Of a stretch of DNA of 23,742 nucleotides, positions 1 through 8,375 are shown in pieces; positions within the stretch are counted from its first letter, which is position 1, and every line of letters starts with the position of its first letter. Both the position numbers and the translations under genes were made by a program. The DNA is taken from contig JAETQR010000048.1 in the NCBI GenBank assembly GCA_021770615.1, forward strand, positions 1-23,742. Reading direction: 5' to 3'. This DNA comes from Lachnospiraceae bacterium. Lineage in GTDB: Bacteria > Bacillota_A > Clostridia > Lachnospirales > Lachnospiraceae. A model generated the notes under the pieces. It had not been told where the DNA came from. It searched no databases and was given only the letters and a program-made list of their open reading frames with translations.

Positions 1-33
1 AGCAACCTCTTTGACAGAGTATCTAGGATTTTG

Positions 34-93
34 GATTAAGAAGAGCCAGTGGTTTTGACTGCTTACAGTTTACACCATTGGCCTTTCTTAATC
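34..93. repeat. 28-bp imperfect inverted repeat, 4-nt loop
   Basis: Arm 34-61 pairs with arm 66-93 around the loop CTTA. By eye, 22 positions are Watson-Crick, 3 are G-T wobbles and 3 are mismatches. The outer nine pairs (GATTAAGAA / TTCTTAATC) are perfect. No long T-tract follows on either strand, so it is not a standard intrinsic terminator. It overlaps the end of a minus-strand relic frame. It could be a transposon end, a structured RNA or a folded repeat element; the sequence alone does not decide. Confidence 0.7.
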
Positions 94-316
94 AAGTCCA
101 CACCTGAACAGTAACCTTTATTTCTTCTTTCTGAATACATATCCCGAATTATTCACTGAATAGTATTGAACTGATAACTGTACCACGAATCTGAAAATTG
201 ATCCATGTAGCCATAACACCACTCAATTAACTCGTTAAAAGGGTAAATATCGCTGTCATAGAAATAAGGATTTATTGTCGTAAAACCAATGAAATATATC
301 AAAAGAAATAATGGTT
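63..316 (-). pseudogene. Decayed minus-strand reading frame, unknown family
   Basis: Read on the minus strand, the frame is open from just after a stop near 317 and gives a protein-like segment rich in aromatic residues, including PYFYDSDIYPFNELIEW and DSWYSYQF. It meets TGA at 153-155. The same frame then reopens (DMYSERRNKGYCSG) to a TAA at 63-65. Tyr/Trp/Cys-rich, compositionally sensible residues on both sides of one stop suggest the 3' end of a real gene that has lost its 5' part and gained a stop. No clear start codon with a ribosome site is visible. I do not recognise the family. It could also be a chance reading frame. Confidence 0.3.
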
Positions 317-330
317 ATCAAAAACTTAAT

Positions 331-348
331 TTGATTATTGACAATCAA
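331..348. promoter_or_regulatory. Palindromic operator candidate, copy 1
   Basis: TTGATT-N6-AATCAA, a perfect 6+6 inverted repeat with a 6-bp spacer. It overlaps the -35 box (338-343) of the island promoter, where a bound dimer would block RNA polymerase. A second copy with the same arms and spacing lies at 380-397. The centre-to-centre distance is 49 bp. Confidence 0.6.
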
Positions 349-366
349 ATATGTCGGTGATATAGT
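338..366 (+). promoter_or_regulatory. Near-consensus sigma-A promoter of the defence island
   Basis: The -35 box TTGACA (338-343) and -10 box TATAGT (361-366) are separated by exactly 17 bp. This predicts a transcript starting near 373 and a short leader before the TTG start at 411. It is the only strong promoter seen ahead of the long rightward gene series. Confidence 0.75.
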
Positions 367-379
367 GAAAATATAGAAA

Positions 380-397
380 TTGATTGCGGATAATCAA
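380..397. promoter_or_regulatory. Palindromic operator candidate, copy 2
   Basis: TTGATT-N6-AATCAA again, here running into the Shine-Dalgarno site of the first gene (AAAGGAGG, 396-403). It lies just downstream of the predicted transcription start. In DNA it could be a second operator allowing looping with copy 1. In RNA the arms could pair and partly mask the ribosome site. Confidence 0.6.
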
Positions 398-410
398 AGG
401 AGGAGCGACA

Positions 411-2132
411 TTGAAGACTTCTGTTAAAGAGTTAAAAGAAAAAGAAAGCTCAAAAGTTGAAGAGATTAGTAGGAATGTGTCAAACAGGATAAGAGAATTT
501 GGAAATACTTCCATGTATGGCGGGTTTTGCTTAGCATATGTGGCGTATGTATCTTTAAAAAATAAGATAAAAGATAGAAACCTGTTAAAAGAATATGTGG
601 AACTGACTTTTTCACCAGAGAGAGTCAGTTTCATAAAAGAAAGTATTGAGAATTTATGGAATGTTGCAATAGAACTATCCGAAGAATATTCAGAAGATGC
701 ACTGTTAGCAACCGTTTTATGGTGGCAGTTGCAGGGAAATCGCTTTATGGGAGAATATGAAACCCCACAGAGTATTGTAAAACTGGTAAATGAGATTCTT
801 CAGATTTCAAATGATAAAGTGGCAGATTTTTGTAGTGGAATTGGTTCGTTCCTTGTGGCTGCCATAGAAAAGAGTCCAGAATCACAATTTTATGGTATAG
901 AGATTATGAGCAATATGAAAGAAGTGTCAGCAATCCGTACAGAGTTGATATGTGATCAGGTTAAAATTGAGCAAAAATCAGTTTTAAACATAAATGACAA
1001 TTTGATGTTTGATAAAATATTCTGTGATTATCCGTGGGGAACAAAAGCAAAAGAAAGCATGGGGAGTAACGAAGCATTACAAGCAATATATGATGTGATA
1101 CCAGAAGTACAGAAGGCAGCAGCTGGAGACTGGATATTTATTATAAATGTGATGAATCATCTTAATAGGAATGGTAAGGCTGTTGTTTCGGTAAGTAATG
1201 GAGTTACCTGGAATGGTGGAAATAATACAATAATTCGTGAGAAATTTATAAAACAAGGATTCGTGGAAGCAGTAATTGCTCTCCCGCAGAATTTATATTT
1301 GAATACAGGAATTGCCTGTTCATTACTGGTGTTGAGCAGAAATAATAAAAATATAAGAATGATAGATGCAACAAAAATGGTATCGGTCGGACGGAGACAG
1401 AATGTTCTTAGTGATGAAAATATTTCTGAGATTGTTGAATTGTTGAATACCGATGACAAAAATTCAGGACTGGTTTCTATTGAAGAGGTGGCGGAAAATG
1501 AATATATTCTTAATCCTTCAAGATATCTTCAGCAAGAAACAGTTGTAAAAAATGGTGTGCTTTTTGAAACTGTAATAAAGAATATAACAAGAGGAGCACA
1601 AATTAAAGCATCTGTTTTAGATGAAATTGTATCAGATGAACCGACGAACATGCAGTACTTGATGTTGGCAAATCTACAGGATGGAATTATTAGTGGTGAA
1701 CTTCCATATTTGAAGGAAATAGACTCTAAATATGAAAAATATTGCATAAAAAATGGAAGCCTAGTAATTTCAAAAAATGTATCGCCGGTGAAAATGGCGA
1801 TTGCGTCCGTAAAAGAAGGTAACAAGATTTTGGCTAATGGAAATCTCTATGTTATTGAATTAGATGAAGATAAGATAAATCCTTATTTTTTAAAAGCGTA
1901 TCTGGAAAGCGAAAATGGAAAAGCAGCTTTATCCAGAGTTGCGGTAGGTGCTACATTGTTAAATCTACCGGTTGAAGGATTAAAAAAGGTGATAATTCCG
2001 TTGCCGGATTTAGAAAGTCAGAAAAAAATTGCAGATCAATATTATGCGAAGCTAAGTGAGATTAAAGAATTAAAATACAAACTGGAAAAGGCAACAGAAG
2101 AACTGGAACATATTTATACGGAGGAAAAATAA
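411..2132 (+). CDS. N6-adenine DNA methylase fused to a single HsdS-like target-recognition domain
   Basis: Predicted to methylate adenine in DNA. The start is taken as TTG 411 because AAAGGAGG (396-403) lies 7 nt upstream; an earlier in-frame TTG at 384 has no ribosome site. Of about 573 residues, 1-130 are a helical HsdM-like N-terminus, ending in motif X (GEYETP near 114-119). SAM-binding motif I is DFCSGIGSF (139-147). Motif IV is DYPWG (206-210), where the family normally has NPPY/F, so the second position is Tyr instead of Pro. From about residue 385 there is one HsdS-type recognition domain (ITRGAQIK near its start, IPLPDLESQKKIADQY near its end) and a closing coiled coil. Family knowledge: a protein with one TRD would need to dimerise to read a bipartite site. 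It abuts hsdM with no gap. It may be a second, independent modification enzyme or an accessory subunit of the type I complex. Confidence 0.8.
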   Translation: MKTSVKELKEKESSKVEEISRNVSNRIREFGNTSMYGGFCLAYVAYVSLKNKIKDRNLLKEYVELTFSPERVSFIKESIENLWNVAIELSEEYSEDALLATVLWWQLQGNRFMGEYETPQSIVKLVNEILQISNDKVADFCSGIGSFLVAAIEKSPESQFYGIEIMSNMKEVSAIRTELICDQVKIEQKSVLNINDNLMFDKIFCDYPWGTKAKESMGSNEALQAIYDVIPEVQKAAAGDWIFIINVMNHLNRNGKAVVSVSNGVTWNGGNNTIIREKFIKQGFVEAVIALPQNLYLNTGIACSLLVLSRNNKNIRMIDATKMVSVGRRQNVLSDENISEIVELLNTDDKNSGLVSIEEVAENEYILNPSRYLQQETVVKNGVLFETVIKNITRGAQIKASVLDEIVSDEPTNMQYLMLANLQDGIISGELPYLKEIDSKYEKYCIKNGSLVISKNVSPVKMAIASVKEGNKILANGNLYVIELDEDKINPYFLKAYLESENGKAALSRVAVGATLLNLPVEGLKKVIIPLPDLESQKKIADQYYAKLSEIKELKYKLEKATEELEHIYTEEK

Positions 2133-3893
2133 ATGGACGAGAATAATAAATTTGATGTAGTTGGAACTAATATAGCAGAAAAAGCAACGATGATCTGGAA
2201 TGTAGCAGATATGCTTAGAGGACCATTCAAACCGCATGAATATGGACTGGTAATCTTGCCGATGACAGTAGTAAAAAGATTTCATGACTGTTTATTGCCG
2301 ACGCATAATGCAGTACTGGAACAGTATGAAAAAGTGAAAAACTTTGCAGTTATTGATGGATTCTTAACGAAAGCTTCCGGATATCAATTTTATAATATCA
2401 GCAAATATACATTTGAGTCACTGCTTGCTGATCCGGAAAATGTTGAAGCAAATTTCAGAGATTATTTAAATGGATTTTCTGCAAATGTCCAGGATGTGCT
2501 GTCAAAGTTTGATTTTGATAATATTATCCGCAGAATGGTAGAGAGCAATACCTTATATTTGGTTATTAAAGAATTCAATTCACAGAAAGGTTATCTGGGA
2601 TCGGATAAAATCAGTGCAGTAGATTGTGGTTATATTTTTGAGGATCTGGTAAAGCGGTTTTCAGAATCTTTCGGTGAAGAGGCAGGAGCACATTTTACCA
2701 GCAGAGATATCATTTATTTAATGACGGATTTGCTTTTATCTGATGCGGATCTGAGTAAGGGTGGAAACGTAACTGTGTATGATATGGCAATGGGAACCTC
2801 TCAGATGCTTAGCTGTATGGAAGAAAGAATCCAGGAATTAAATACGGAGATTGGAGTTACCTGTTTTGGTCAGGAGTTCAATCCGTCCACTTTTGCGATT
2901 GCGAAAGCAGATATGATGATTCGGGGCGGTGATCCGAATAATATGAGGTTTGGTGATACTTTGTCAGACGATCAATTTAGCGGCTATCAGTTCCAGTATA
3001 TTATTTCCAATCCGCCTTTTGGAATCGACTGGAAAAGAGAAAAGACAGCAGTTGAAGCGGAAGCAAAGAAAGGTGACCTGGGAAGATTTGCACCGGGACT
3101 TCCGAAAATATCAGATGGTCAGCAGTTGTTTGTATTAAATGGCCTTTCAAAACTTGCACAAAATGGGAAAATGGCAATTATTCAGAATGGCTCACCACTG
3201 TTTTCCGGAGATGCAGGCAGTGGACCGTCAGAAATCAGAAGATATATTCTTGAAAATGACTGGCTGGATGCAATTGTGCAATTAGGAACCGATATGTTTA
3301 TGAATACAGGCATCAGTACCTACATCTGGATTTGTTCCAAGGATAAACCAGTACACAGATCTGGAAAAGTGCAGTTGATAGATGCATCACATTGTTACGA
3401 AGCAAGAAGAAAAAGTATTGGGACAAAAAGAAATGATATTACGGATCAGTGTCGTGATTTGATTGTAAAGGCATATGGTACATTTGAAAATGGTGCTGTA
3501 TATGGAGACAAGAATGGTATTTATTGCCAGAGCAAAATATTCGATACAGAGGAATTTGGATATCAGAAGATTGTCGTAGAGCAGCCACAAAGAGACGAAA
3601 ATGGAGAAATTGTATTAAAGAAGGGTAAACCTGTGGCAGATACATCTTTGCGTGATACAGAAAATGTGCCACTGACAGAAGATATCAAAGAGTATTTCAA
3701 AAGAGAAGTATTACCATATGCACCGGAAGCATGGATTGATGAGAAGAAAACGAAAAAAGGATATGAGATTCCAATGACAAGATATTTCTATGAATATCAG
3801 GCACCGGAACCAGTGGAAGAAATTGCAGTGCGTCTGCATGAACTGGAACTGGAAATTCAGAGCAGTTTGGATGCTTTGTTTGGGGGTGAATGA
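2133..3893 (+). CDS. hsdM: Type I restriction-modification methyltransferase subunit HsdM
   Basis: Catalytic methylation subunit of a type I system. With HsdS it transfers methyl groups from SAM to adenine within the bipartite target. The 586-residue protein has the usual helical N-terminal domain (1-160), motif X GEEAGAHFTS (181-190), motif I DMAMGTSQML (217-226, a variant of DPAxGTGxxL) and a canonical NPPFG motif IV (293-297). The ATG follows the previous stop immediately, with GGAGG overlapping the end of the upstream gene, which suggests coupled translation. The C-terminal region (about 460-586) is longer than minimal HsdM and charged, as in many Firmicute HsdM. It overlaps nothing downstream; hsdS starts 1 nt after its stop. 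Confidence 0.95.
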   Translation: MDENNKFDVVGTNIAEKATMIWNVADMLRGPFKPHEYGLVILPMTVVKRFHDCLLPTHNAVLEQYEKVKNFAVIDGFLTKASGYQFYNISKYTFESLLADPENVEANFRDYLNGFSANVQDVLSKFDFDNIIRRMVESNTLYLVIKEFNSQKGYLGSDKISAVDCGYIFEDLVKRFSESFGEEAGAHFTSRDIIYLMTDLLLSDADLSKGGNVTVYDMAMGTSQMLSCMEERIQELNTEIGVTCFGQEFNPSTFAIAKADMMIRGGDPNNMRFGDTLSDDQFSGYQFQYIISNPPFGIDWKREKTAVEAEAKKGDLGRFAPGLPKISDGQQLFVLNGLSKLAQNGKMAIIQNGSPLFSGDAGSGPSEIRRYILENDWLDAIVQLGTDMFMNTGISTYIWICSKDKPVHRSGKVQLIDASHCYEARRKSIGTKRNDITDQCRDLIVKAYGTFENGAVYGDKNGIYCQSKIFDTEEFGYQKIVVEQPQRDENGEIVLKKGKPVADTSLRDTENVPLTEDIKEYFKREVLPYAPEAWIDEKKTKKGYEIPMTRYFYEYQAPEPVEEIAVRLHELELEIQSSLDALFGGE

Positions 3894-3894
3894 T

Positions 3895-5226
3895 ATGTGT
3901 AGAGAGATGAAAGATTCTGGAATAGCATGGCTAGGCCAAGTTCCGAAAAAGTGGACTATAACACGGATGAAATCATGCATTTTACGAAGAGATAGTGGTG
4001 CATGGGGGAACGAGCCTCAAAATAATGAAAATGATATAATTTGTCTTCGTATAGCAGATTTTGATTATAAAAAATATCGTTTTAAAGAAGCAAGCATAGA
4101 TAAATTAACTGTAAGAAATTATAGTAATGAAGTTATTGAAAAACTAATTTTAAGTAATGGAGATATCCTTATAGAAAAATCTGGTGGAGGTGAGAAAACA
4201 CCGGTTGGTAGAACAGTTATTTTTGATAAATCCTATAAAGCTTTGTATGCAAATTTTTGTGATAGAATTCGTTGTAGAGATATTGTTCTGCCTGATTATA
4301 TGCAGTATGTATTGGTTGCATTTTATCAAAATAAATATGTTTGGAACTATATAAAACAGACTACTGGAATACAAAATCTTGATTTGACAACAATGTTTTC
4401 TGTAGAAAAAGTTGCTCTCCCTTCTCTTGAAGAACAAAATCGTATTGTAACTTTCCTCAGTAAAAAATGTGCTAATATTGACACAGTAACAGAGCAAACA
4501 GAGGATAGTATTAGAAATTATAAAAAAATGAAACAAGCACTAATTGTTCGGAGTGTTACAAATGGATTACAAAACAAACGAACAATAAAAGACAGTGGCG
4601 TAGAATGGATAGGGGAAATACCAGAAGAGTGGCATGTTTACAGAATTGCAAATTTATATCAAGAACGTTCCGAAAGCGGATTAGAAGACTTGCCAATATT
4701 AACAGTTTCCATCAATACCGGTGTTTCAGATCGCGAAATTGCAGATGAAGAAAAAGATCGAGTATTTGTACGAAGCGAAGATCGTACAAAATATAAAAGG
4801 GTATATCCAGGCGATCTGGTTTACAATATGATGCGTGCATGGCAGGGGGCATTTGGTGCTGTTCGAGTGGAAGGAATGGTCAGTCCGGCATATGTTGTTG
4901 CAAAACCCAAAGATGGTATTGAAATAGACAGCAGATATATGGAGGCATTACTGCGTACATCAGAAGCAACAGAAGAAATGCACCGATACTCAAGAGGTAT
5001 TGTAGATTTTCGCTTGAGATTATATTGGCCAGAATTTAAAAATATTAGAATTTGCTTGCCACCGATAGAAGAACAAAGAGAGATAGCCGATTATATTGAC
5101 AAAAAAAATGAAGAAATAGATCGACTAATAAAAAAGAAAGAGCAGTTCATAAGTGAACTGGAAAATTACAGAAAATCCCTGATTTACGAATATGTCACCG
5201 GAAAAAAGGAGGTGCCAGAATCTTGA
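3895..5226 (+). CDS. hsdS: Type I restriction-modification specificity subunit HsdS
   Basis: DNA-sequence recognition subunit that anchors two HsdM and two HsdR. The start is ATG 3895, preceded by GGGGGTGA (3883-3890). An upstream in-frame extension to 3790 lies inside hsdM and is rejected. ATG 3907 is a weaker alternative. The 443-residue protein has two target-recognition domains, each opening with the hallmark KDSGxxWxGxxPxxW (near residues 6-20 and 232-246). Each ends with a proline-rich LPSLEEQ / LPPIEEQ motif and a coiled-coil spacer (about 180-228 and 400-443). TRD1 is visibly more AT-rich than hsdM or hsdR (13 G/C of 60 in line 4081-4140), consistent with TRD replacement. It ends overlapping the hsdR start by 4 nt. 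Confidence 0.95.
   Translation: MCREMKDSGIAWLGQVPKKWTITRMKSCILRRDSGAWGNEPQNNENDIICLRIADFDYKKYRFKEASIDKLTVRNYSNEVIEKLILSNGDILIEKSGGGEKTPVGRTVIFDKSYKALYANFCDRIRCRDIVLPDYMQYVLVAFYQNKYVWNYIKQTTGIQNLDLTTMFSVEKVALPSLEEQNRIVTFLSKKCANIDTVTEQTEDSIRNYKKMKQALIVRSVTNGLQNKRTIKDSGVEWIGEIPEEWHVYRIANLYQERSESGLEDLPILTVSINTGVSDREIADEEKDRVFVRSEDRTKYKRVYPGDLVYNMMRAWQGAFGAVRVEGMVSPAYVVAKPKDGIEIDSRYMEALLRTSEATEEMHRYSRGIVDFRLRLYWPEFKNIRICLPPIEEQREIADYIDKKNEEIDRLIKKKEQFISELENYRKSLIYEYVTGKKEVPES
5206..5225 (+). promoter_or_regulatory. Ribosome binding site fixing a TTG start for hsdR
   Basis: AAGGAGGTG (5206-5214) lies 8 nt before TTG 5223, within the hsdS 3' end, and the hsdS stop TGA (5224-5226) overlaps the start codon. 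No ATG with comparable support exists nearby. The combination of a near-perfect Shine-Dalgarno, a weak start codon and an overlapping stop points to translationally coupled, rate-limited HsdR synthesis. Confidence 0.75.
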
Positions 5227-8200
5227 GCATAGATGTTACTACAGAGAAACGTTTTGAATCAGATATTGAAGAATTCTTTTTATCGCCAGCAGGTGGATAT
5301 ACACACAACCATGATACATACGATCCGCAGTTAGGTGTATATAAAGATACTTTGCTACGTTTTGTGCAGAGAACACAGCCGAAGGAATGGAAACGCTTTT
5401 TATTACAAAATAAAGTAGATCCGGAGCGGAAATTCTGTCTTGCGTTTAATAATGCTTGTGATATAGATGGTCTCATTTCCGTGTTACGTCATGGTTTCAA
5501 GCACAGAGGAATTCCATTTAAAGTCTGCTATTTTAAGCCGGAATCAGGTCTGAATCAGACGGCGATGTCTTTATACGAGAAGAATGAGATTACCTGTAAT
5601 AGACAATGGTTTTATTCCAACGATACACACAATTCTGTAGATATGGTTCTGGCTGTGAATGGAATTCCGGTATTTGCACTGGAATTAAAGAATCAGTATA
5701 CCGGACAGAACGTCGATCATGCAAAACGACAGTGGATGTATGATCGTGATCCACGAGAAATTTGTTTTCAGTTCAATAAAAGAATTTTAGGGTATTTCTG
5801 CATCGATCAGTTGGAAGTCTGGATGACAACAAAGCTAGAGGGAAAAAATACATATTTTCTACCATTCAATCAAGGTTCCAATGGTGCCGGAAAGGATGGC
5901 GGAAAAGGAAATCCGGCAAACCCGAATGGCTATCCGACGGCGTACTTCTGGGAGTATGTATTTCAGAAAGACAGTATGATGGATATCATCCAGAAGTTTA
6001 TTCATCTGCAAATCAAAGAAGAAAAGAAACGGTTACCGGATGGCACAGAGCAGGTTACGAAAAAGAAAACACTGATATTTCCAAGATATCATCAGTTGGA
6101 TGTGGTGCGTAAGTTAATTGCAGATGTACGGGAAGAAGGACCGGGGCACAATTATCTGATCCAACACAGTGCCGGATCTGGAAAATCAAATTCGATTGCC
6201 TGGACAGCATATAGATTGGCATCCATGCATGATTCCAATGATATGTCTGTTTTCAGCAGTGTTATTGTAGTGACAGATCGAACCGTGCTGGATGCTCAGC
6301 TACAGGAAACAATTTCGGGATTTGATCATACAATAGGTGCAGTAGAGACGATTGATGATAAAAAGAATTCAAAAGATTTGAGAGATGCGATTAATAATGG
6401 TGCAAGAATTATTGTAACTACCCTGCAGAAATTTCCGGTGATTTATCAGGAAGTGGATAAGGTTTTCGGAAGAAACTTTGCAGTCATTGTTGACGAAGCG
6501 CATTCTTCACAGACTGGAAGTTCAGCAATGAAACTGAAGGCTGCGTTAGCAGATACAGAGGCAGCATTACGGGAATACGCAGAAATAGAGGGGAAAGCAG
6601 AAGATGAAATTGACAGGAAGGATAAACTTGTTCAGGAAATGCTGACACATGGAAAGCATCCGAACTTATCATTTTTTGCATTTACAGCGACTCCGAAACC
6701 CGCGACATTAGAGATGTTTGGCAGCCAATGGATCGATGGAAGTTTTCATCCATTTCATATTTACAGTATGAGACAGGCGATTGAAGAAGGATTTATTCTG
6801 GATGTACTGCAAAATTATATGACATACAGTACCTGTTTTAAAATAGCAAAAGATACTCCGGAAAATCCGGAGCTTCCGGAGAGCAGGGCAACAAAGATTA
6901 TCAAAAAGTATGAGAAATTGCATCCATATAATATCAGCCAGAAATCACAAATTATTGTAGAAACTTTTCGGGAAACGACTAGAAATAAAATTGGTGGAAA
7001 AGGGAAAATGATGGTAGTCACAGACTCCAGACTGGCGGCAGTTCGATATTTCCATGAAATTAAACGATATATTCAAGAACGACATTATGCAGATATGGAT
7101 ATTTTAGCTGCATTTTCCGGCAGTGTGCGGGATGGAGATGAAGAATATACGGAGTCCGGATTAAATGTAAGAAAAGATGGAAGTCATATATCAGAAGGTC
7201 AGACCAAGGAAGAGTTTCATGATAACTTTAATGTCCTGGTTGTTGCAGAAAAATATCAGACAGGATTCGATGAGCCTTTGTTACATACTATGATTGTGGA
7301 CAAAAAACTGAAAAATGTAAAGGCTGTGCAGACATTATCGCGTTTGAACCGTACCTGCCCTGGAAAAGTAGATACGTTTGTGTTGGATTTCGCAAATAAG
7401 AAAGAGGATATTCTGGAAGCATTCCAACCATTTTATCAGGAGACAAGTCTTGAGCAGGAAGTAAATGTGGATTTGATTTACCAGACAGAAAAAGAGCTTT
7501 TGGATTATGCGATTTATAATGAGAATGATATTAATGCTTTTATAGACGTATGGAATCATCCGGGAAGACAAGATGCAACTGCTATGGGAAAAATGACGAG
7601 TGTGTTGAAACCGATAGCAGACAGATACAATTTGAAGAATCCGGAAGAACGATATCAATTCAGAAGACGGGTAAGAAAGTTGATCCGATGGTACAGCTAT
7701 ATTACACAGGTAGTTCGCATGTTTGATGAAGATATGCACAAGGAATATCTGTTCCTGAGTTATCTGATTGGATTACTTCCAGAAGAAAAAGAAGAACCAG
7801 TTGATCTGGATGGAAAATTGAAACTGGAATATTATAAGCTGCAGAAAACATTTGAAGGTGCAATAACACTGGAGAAAATGGATGGTCAGTATGTGCCATC
7901 CAAGAAACAGGGAGTACAGGGAAACAGACAGAAAAGTACATTGGATGAAATATTGGACAAGATCAATGAAAAGTATAAAGGACAATTTTCAGAAGGTGAT
8001 CGGGTAATGCTGGGTGCTTTACATGATAAATTGATTGCAGATGATAAACTGGCAAGCTCGGCCCGTACCTCTGATCCAAGGATATTCACGGAAAGTATTT
8101 TTCCATCAGCATTTGGAAATGCAGCAATGGAAAGCTATATGGAGGCCCAGGACAGTTATGGATCATTGTTTGAGGACAAAAGCAAGTATGATGCCGTAAT

Positions 8201-8324
8201 GAGTGCGTTAGCAGGGGTGATTTATAGGGAAATGCGTTCAAAAAAGATCGTGGATTACCGGAAAATTGAACGAGATGAGCAGGTTCAAATGGTGGCGGAA
8301 GAACCAGTTAAAGATGGAAAATAA
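5223..8324 (+). CDS. hsdR: Type I restriction enzyme motor/nuclease subunit HsdR
   Basis: ATP-dependent translocase and endonuclease of the type I complex. It pulls in unmethylated DNA and cleaves away from the target. The 1033-residue protein has an N-terminal PD-(D/E)xK nuclease (Asp140, then Glu154-x-Lys156 in FALELKNQ). This is followed by an SF2 helicase with Walker A SAGSGKS (316-322), Walker B DEAH (424-427) and motif III FTATPK (near 484), then a second RecA-like lobe containing the motif [12 protein letters not shown] and SRLNR. A helical C-terminal domain probably contacts HsdM/HsdS. All catalytic motifs are intact, so restriction is likely active. Translation starts at TTG 5223, overlapping the hsdS stop. 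Confidence 0.95.
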   Translation: MSIDVTTEKRFESDIEEFFLSPAGGYTHNHDTYDPQLGVYKDTLLRFVQRTQPKEWKRFLLQNKVDPERKFCLAFNNACDIDGLISVLRHGFKHRGIPFKVCYFKPESGLNQTAMSLYEKNEITCNRQWFYSNDTHNSVDMVLAVNGIPVFALELKNQYTGQNVDHAKRQWMYDRDPREICFQFNKRILGYFCIDQLEVWMTTKLEGKNTYFLPFNQGSNGAGKDGGKGNPANPNGYPTAYFWEYVFQKDSMMDIIQKFIHLQIKEEKKRLPDGTEQVTKKKTLIFPRYHQLDVVRKLIADVREEGPGHNYLIQHSAGSGKSNSIAWTAYRLASMHDSNDMSVFSSVIVVTDRTVLDAQLQETISGFDHTIGAVETIDDKKNSKDLRDAINNGARIIVTTLQKFPVIYQEVDKVFGRNFAVIVDEAHSSQTGSSAMKLKAALADTEAALREYAEIEGKAEDEIDRKDKLVQEMLTHGKHPNLSFFAFTATPKPATLEMFGSQWIDGSFHPFHIYSMRQAIEEGFILDVLQNYMTYSTCFKIAKDTPENPELPESRATKIIKKYEKLHPYNISQKSQIIVETFRETTRNKIGGKGKMMVVTDSRLAAVRYFHEIKRYIQERHYADMDILAAFSGSVRDGDEEYTESGLNVRKDGSHISEGQTKEEFHDNFNVLVVAEKYQTGFDEPLLHTMIVDKKLKNVKAVQTLSRLNRTCPGKVDTFVLDFANKKEDILEAFQPFYQETSLEQEVNVDLIYQTEKELLDYAIYNENDINAFIDVWNHPGRQDATAMGKMTSVLKPIADRYNLKNPEERYQFRRRVRKLIRWYSYITQVVRMFDEDMHKEYLFLSYLIGLLPEEKEEPVDLDGKLKLEYYKLQKTFEGAITLEKMDGQYVPSKKQGVQGNRQKSTLDEILDKINEKYKGQFSEGDRVMLGALHDKLIADDKLASSARTSDPRIFTESIFPSAFGNAAMESYMEAQDSYGSLFEDKSKYDAVMSALAGVIYREMRSKKIVDYRKIERDEQVQMVAEEPVKDGK

Positions 8325-8375
8325 AAAAGAAACTATGATGGTATGAAAAGTATGATAAGGCAAAGGAGGGGTTTT

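Larger units (their letters stand above)
1..330. other. Upstream stretch without an intact gene
   Basis: No intact coding region on either strand. It contains a long imperfect hairpin (34-93) and the remains of a minus-strand reading frame (63-316), both listed separately. Composition is AT-rich like the defence genes that follow. It is probably the decayed flank of the mobile or variable region in which the island sits; the window edge prevents seeing what lies further left. Confidence 0.5.

Noticed and set aside
384..410. Earlier TTG start (384) for the methylase-TRD fusion
   Set aside because: It has no ribosome site and the extension reads through the real Shine-Dalgarno; TTG 411 is ideally placed.
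3790..3894. Upstream extension of hsdS to 3790
   Set aside because: It lies entirely in another frame of hsdM with no ribosome site; ATG 3895 has one and gives the expected HsdS N-terminus.
411..8324. BREX, DISARM or phosphorothioation-type system
   Set aside because: The methylases could suggest these, but there is no PglZ, BrxC, DrmA/B or Dnd protein, and HsdS and HsdR are unmistakable type I subunits.
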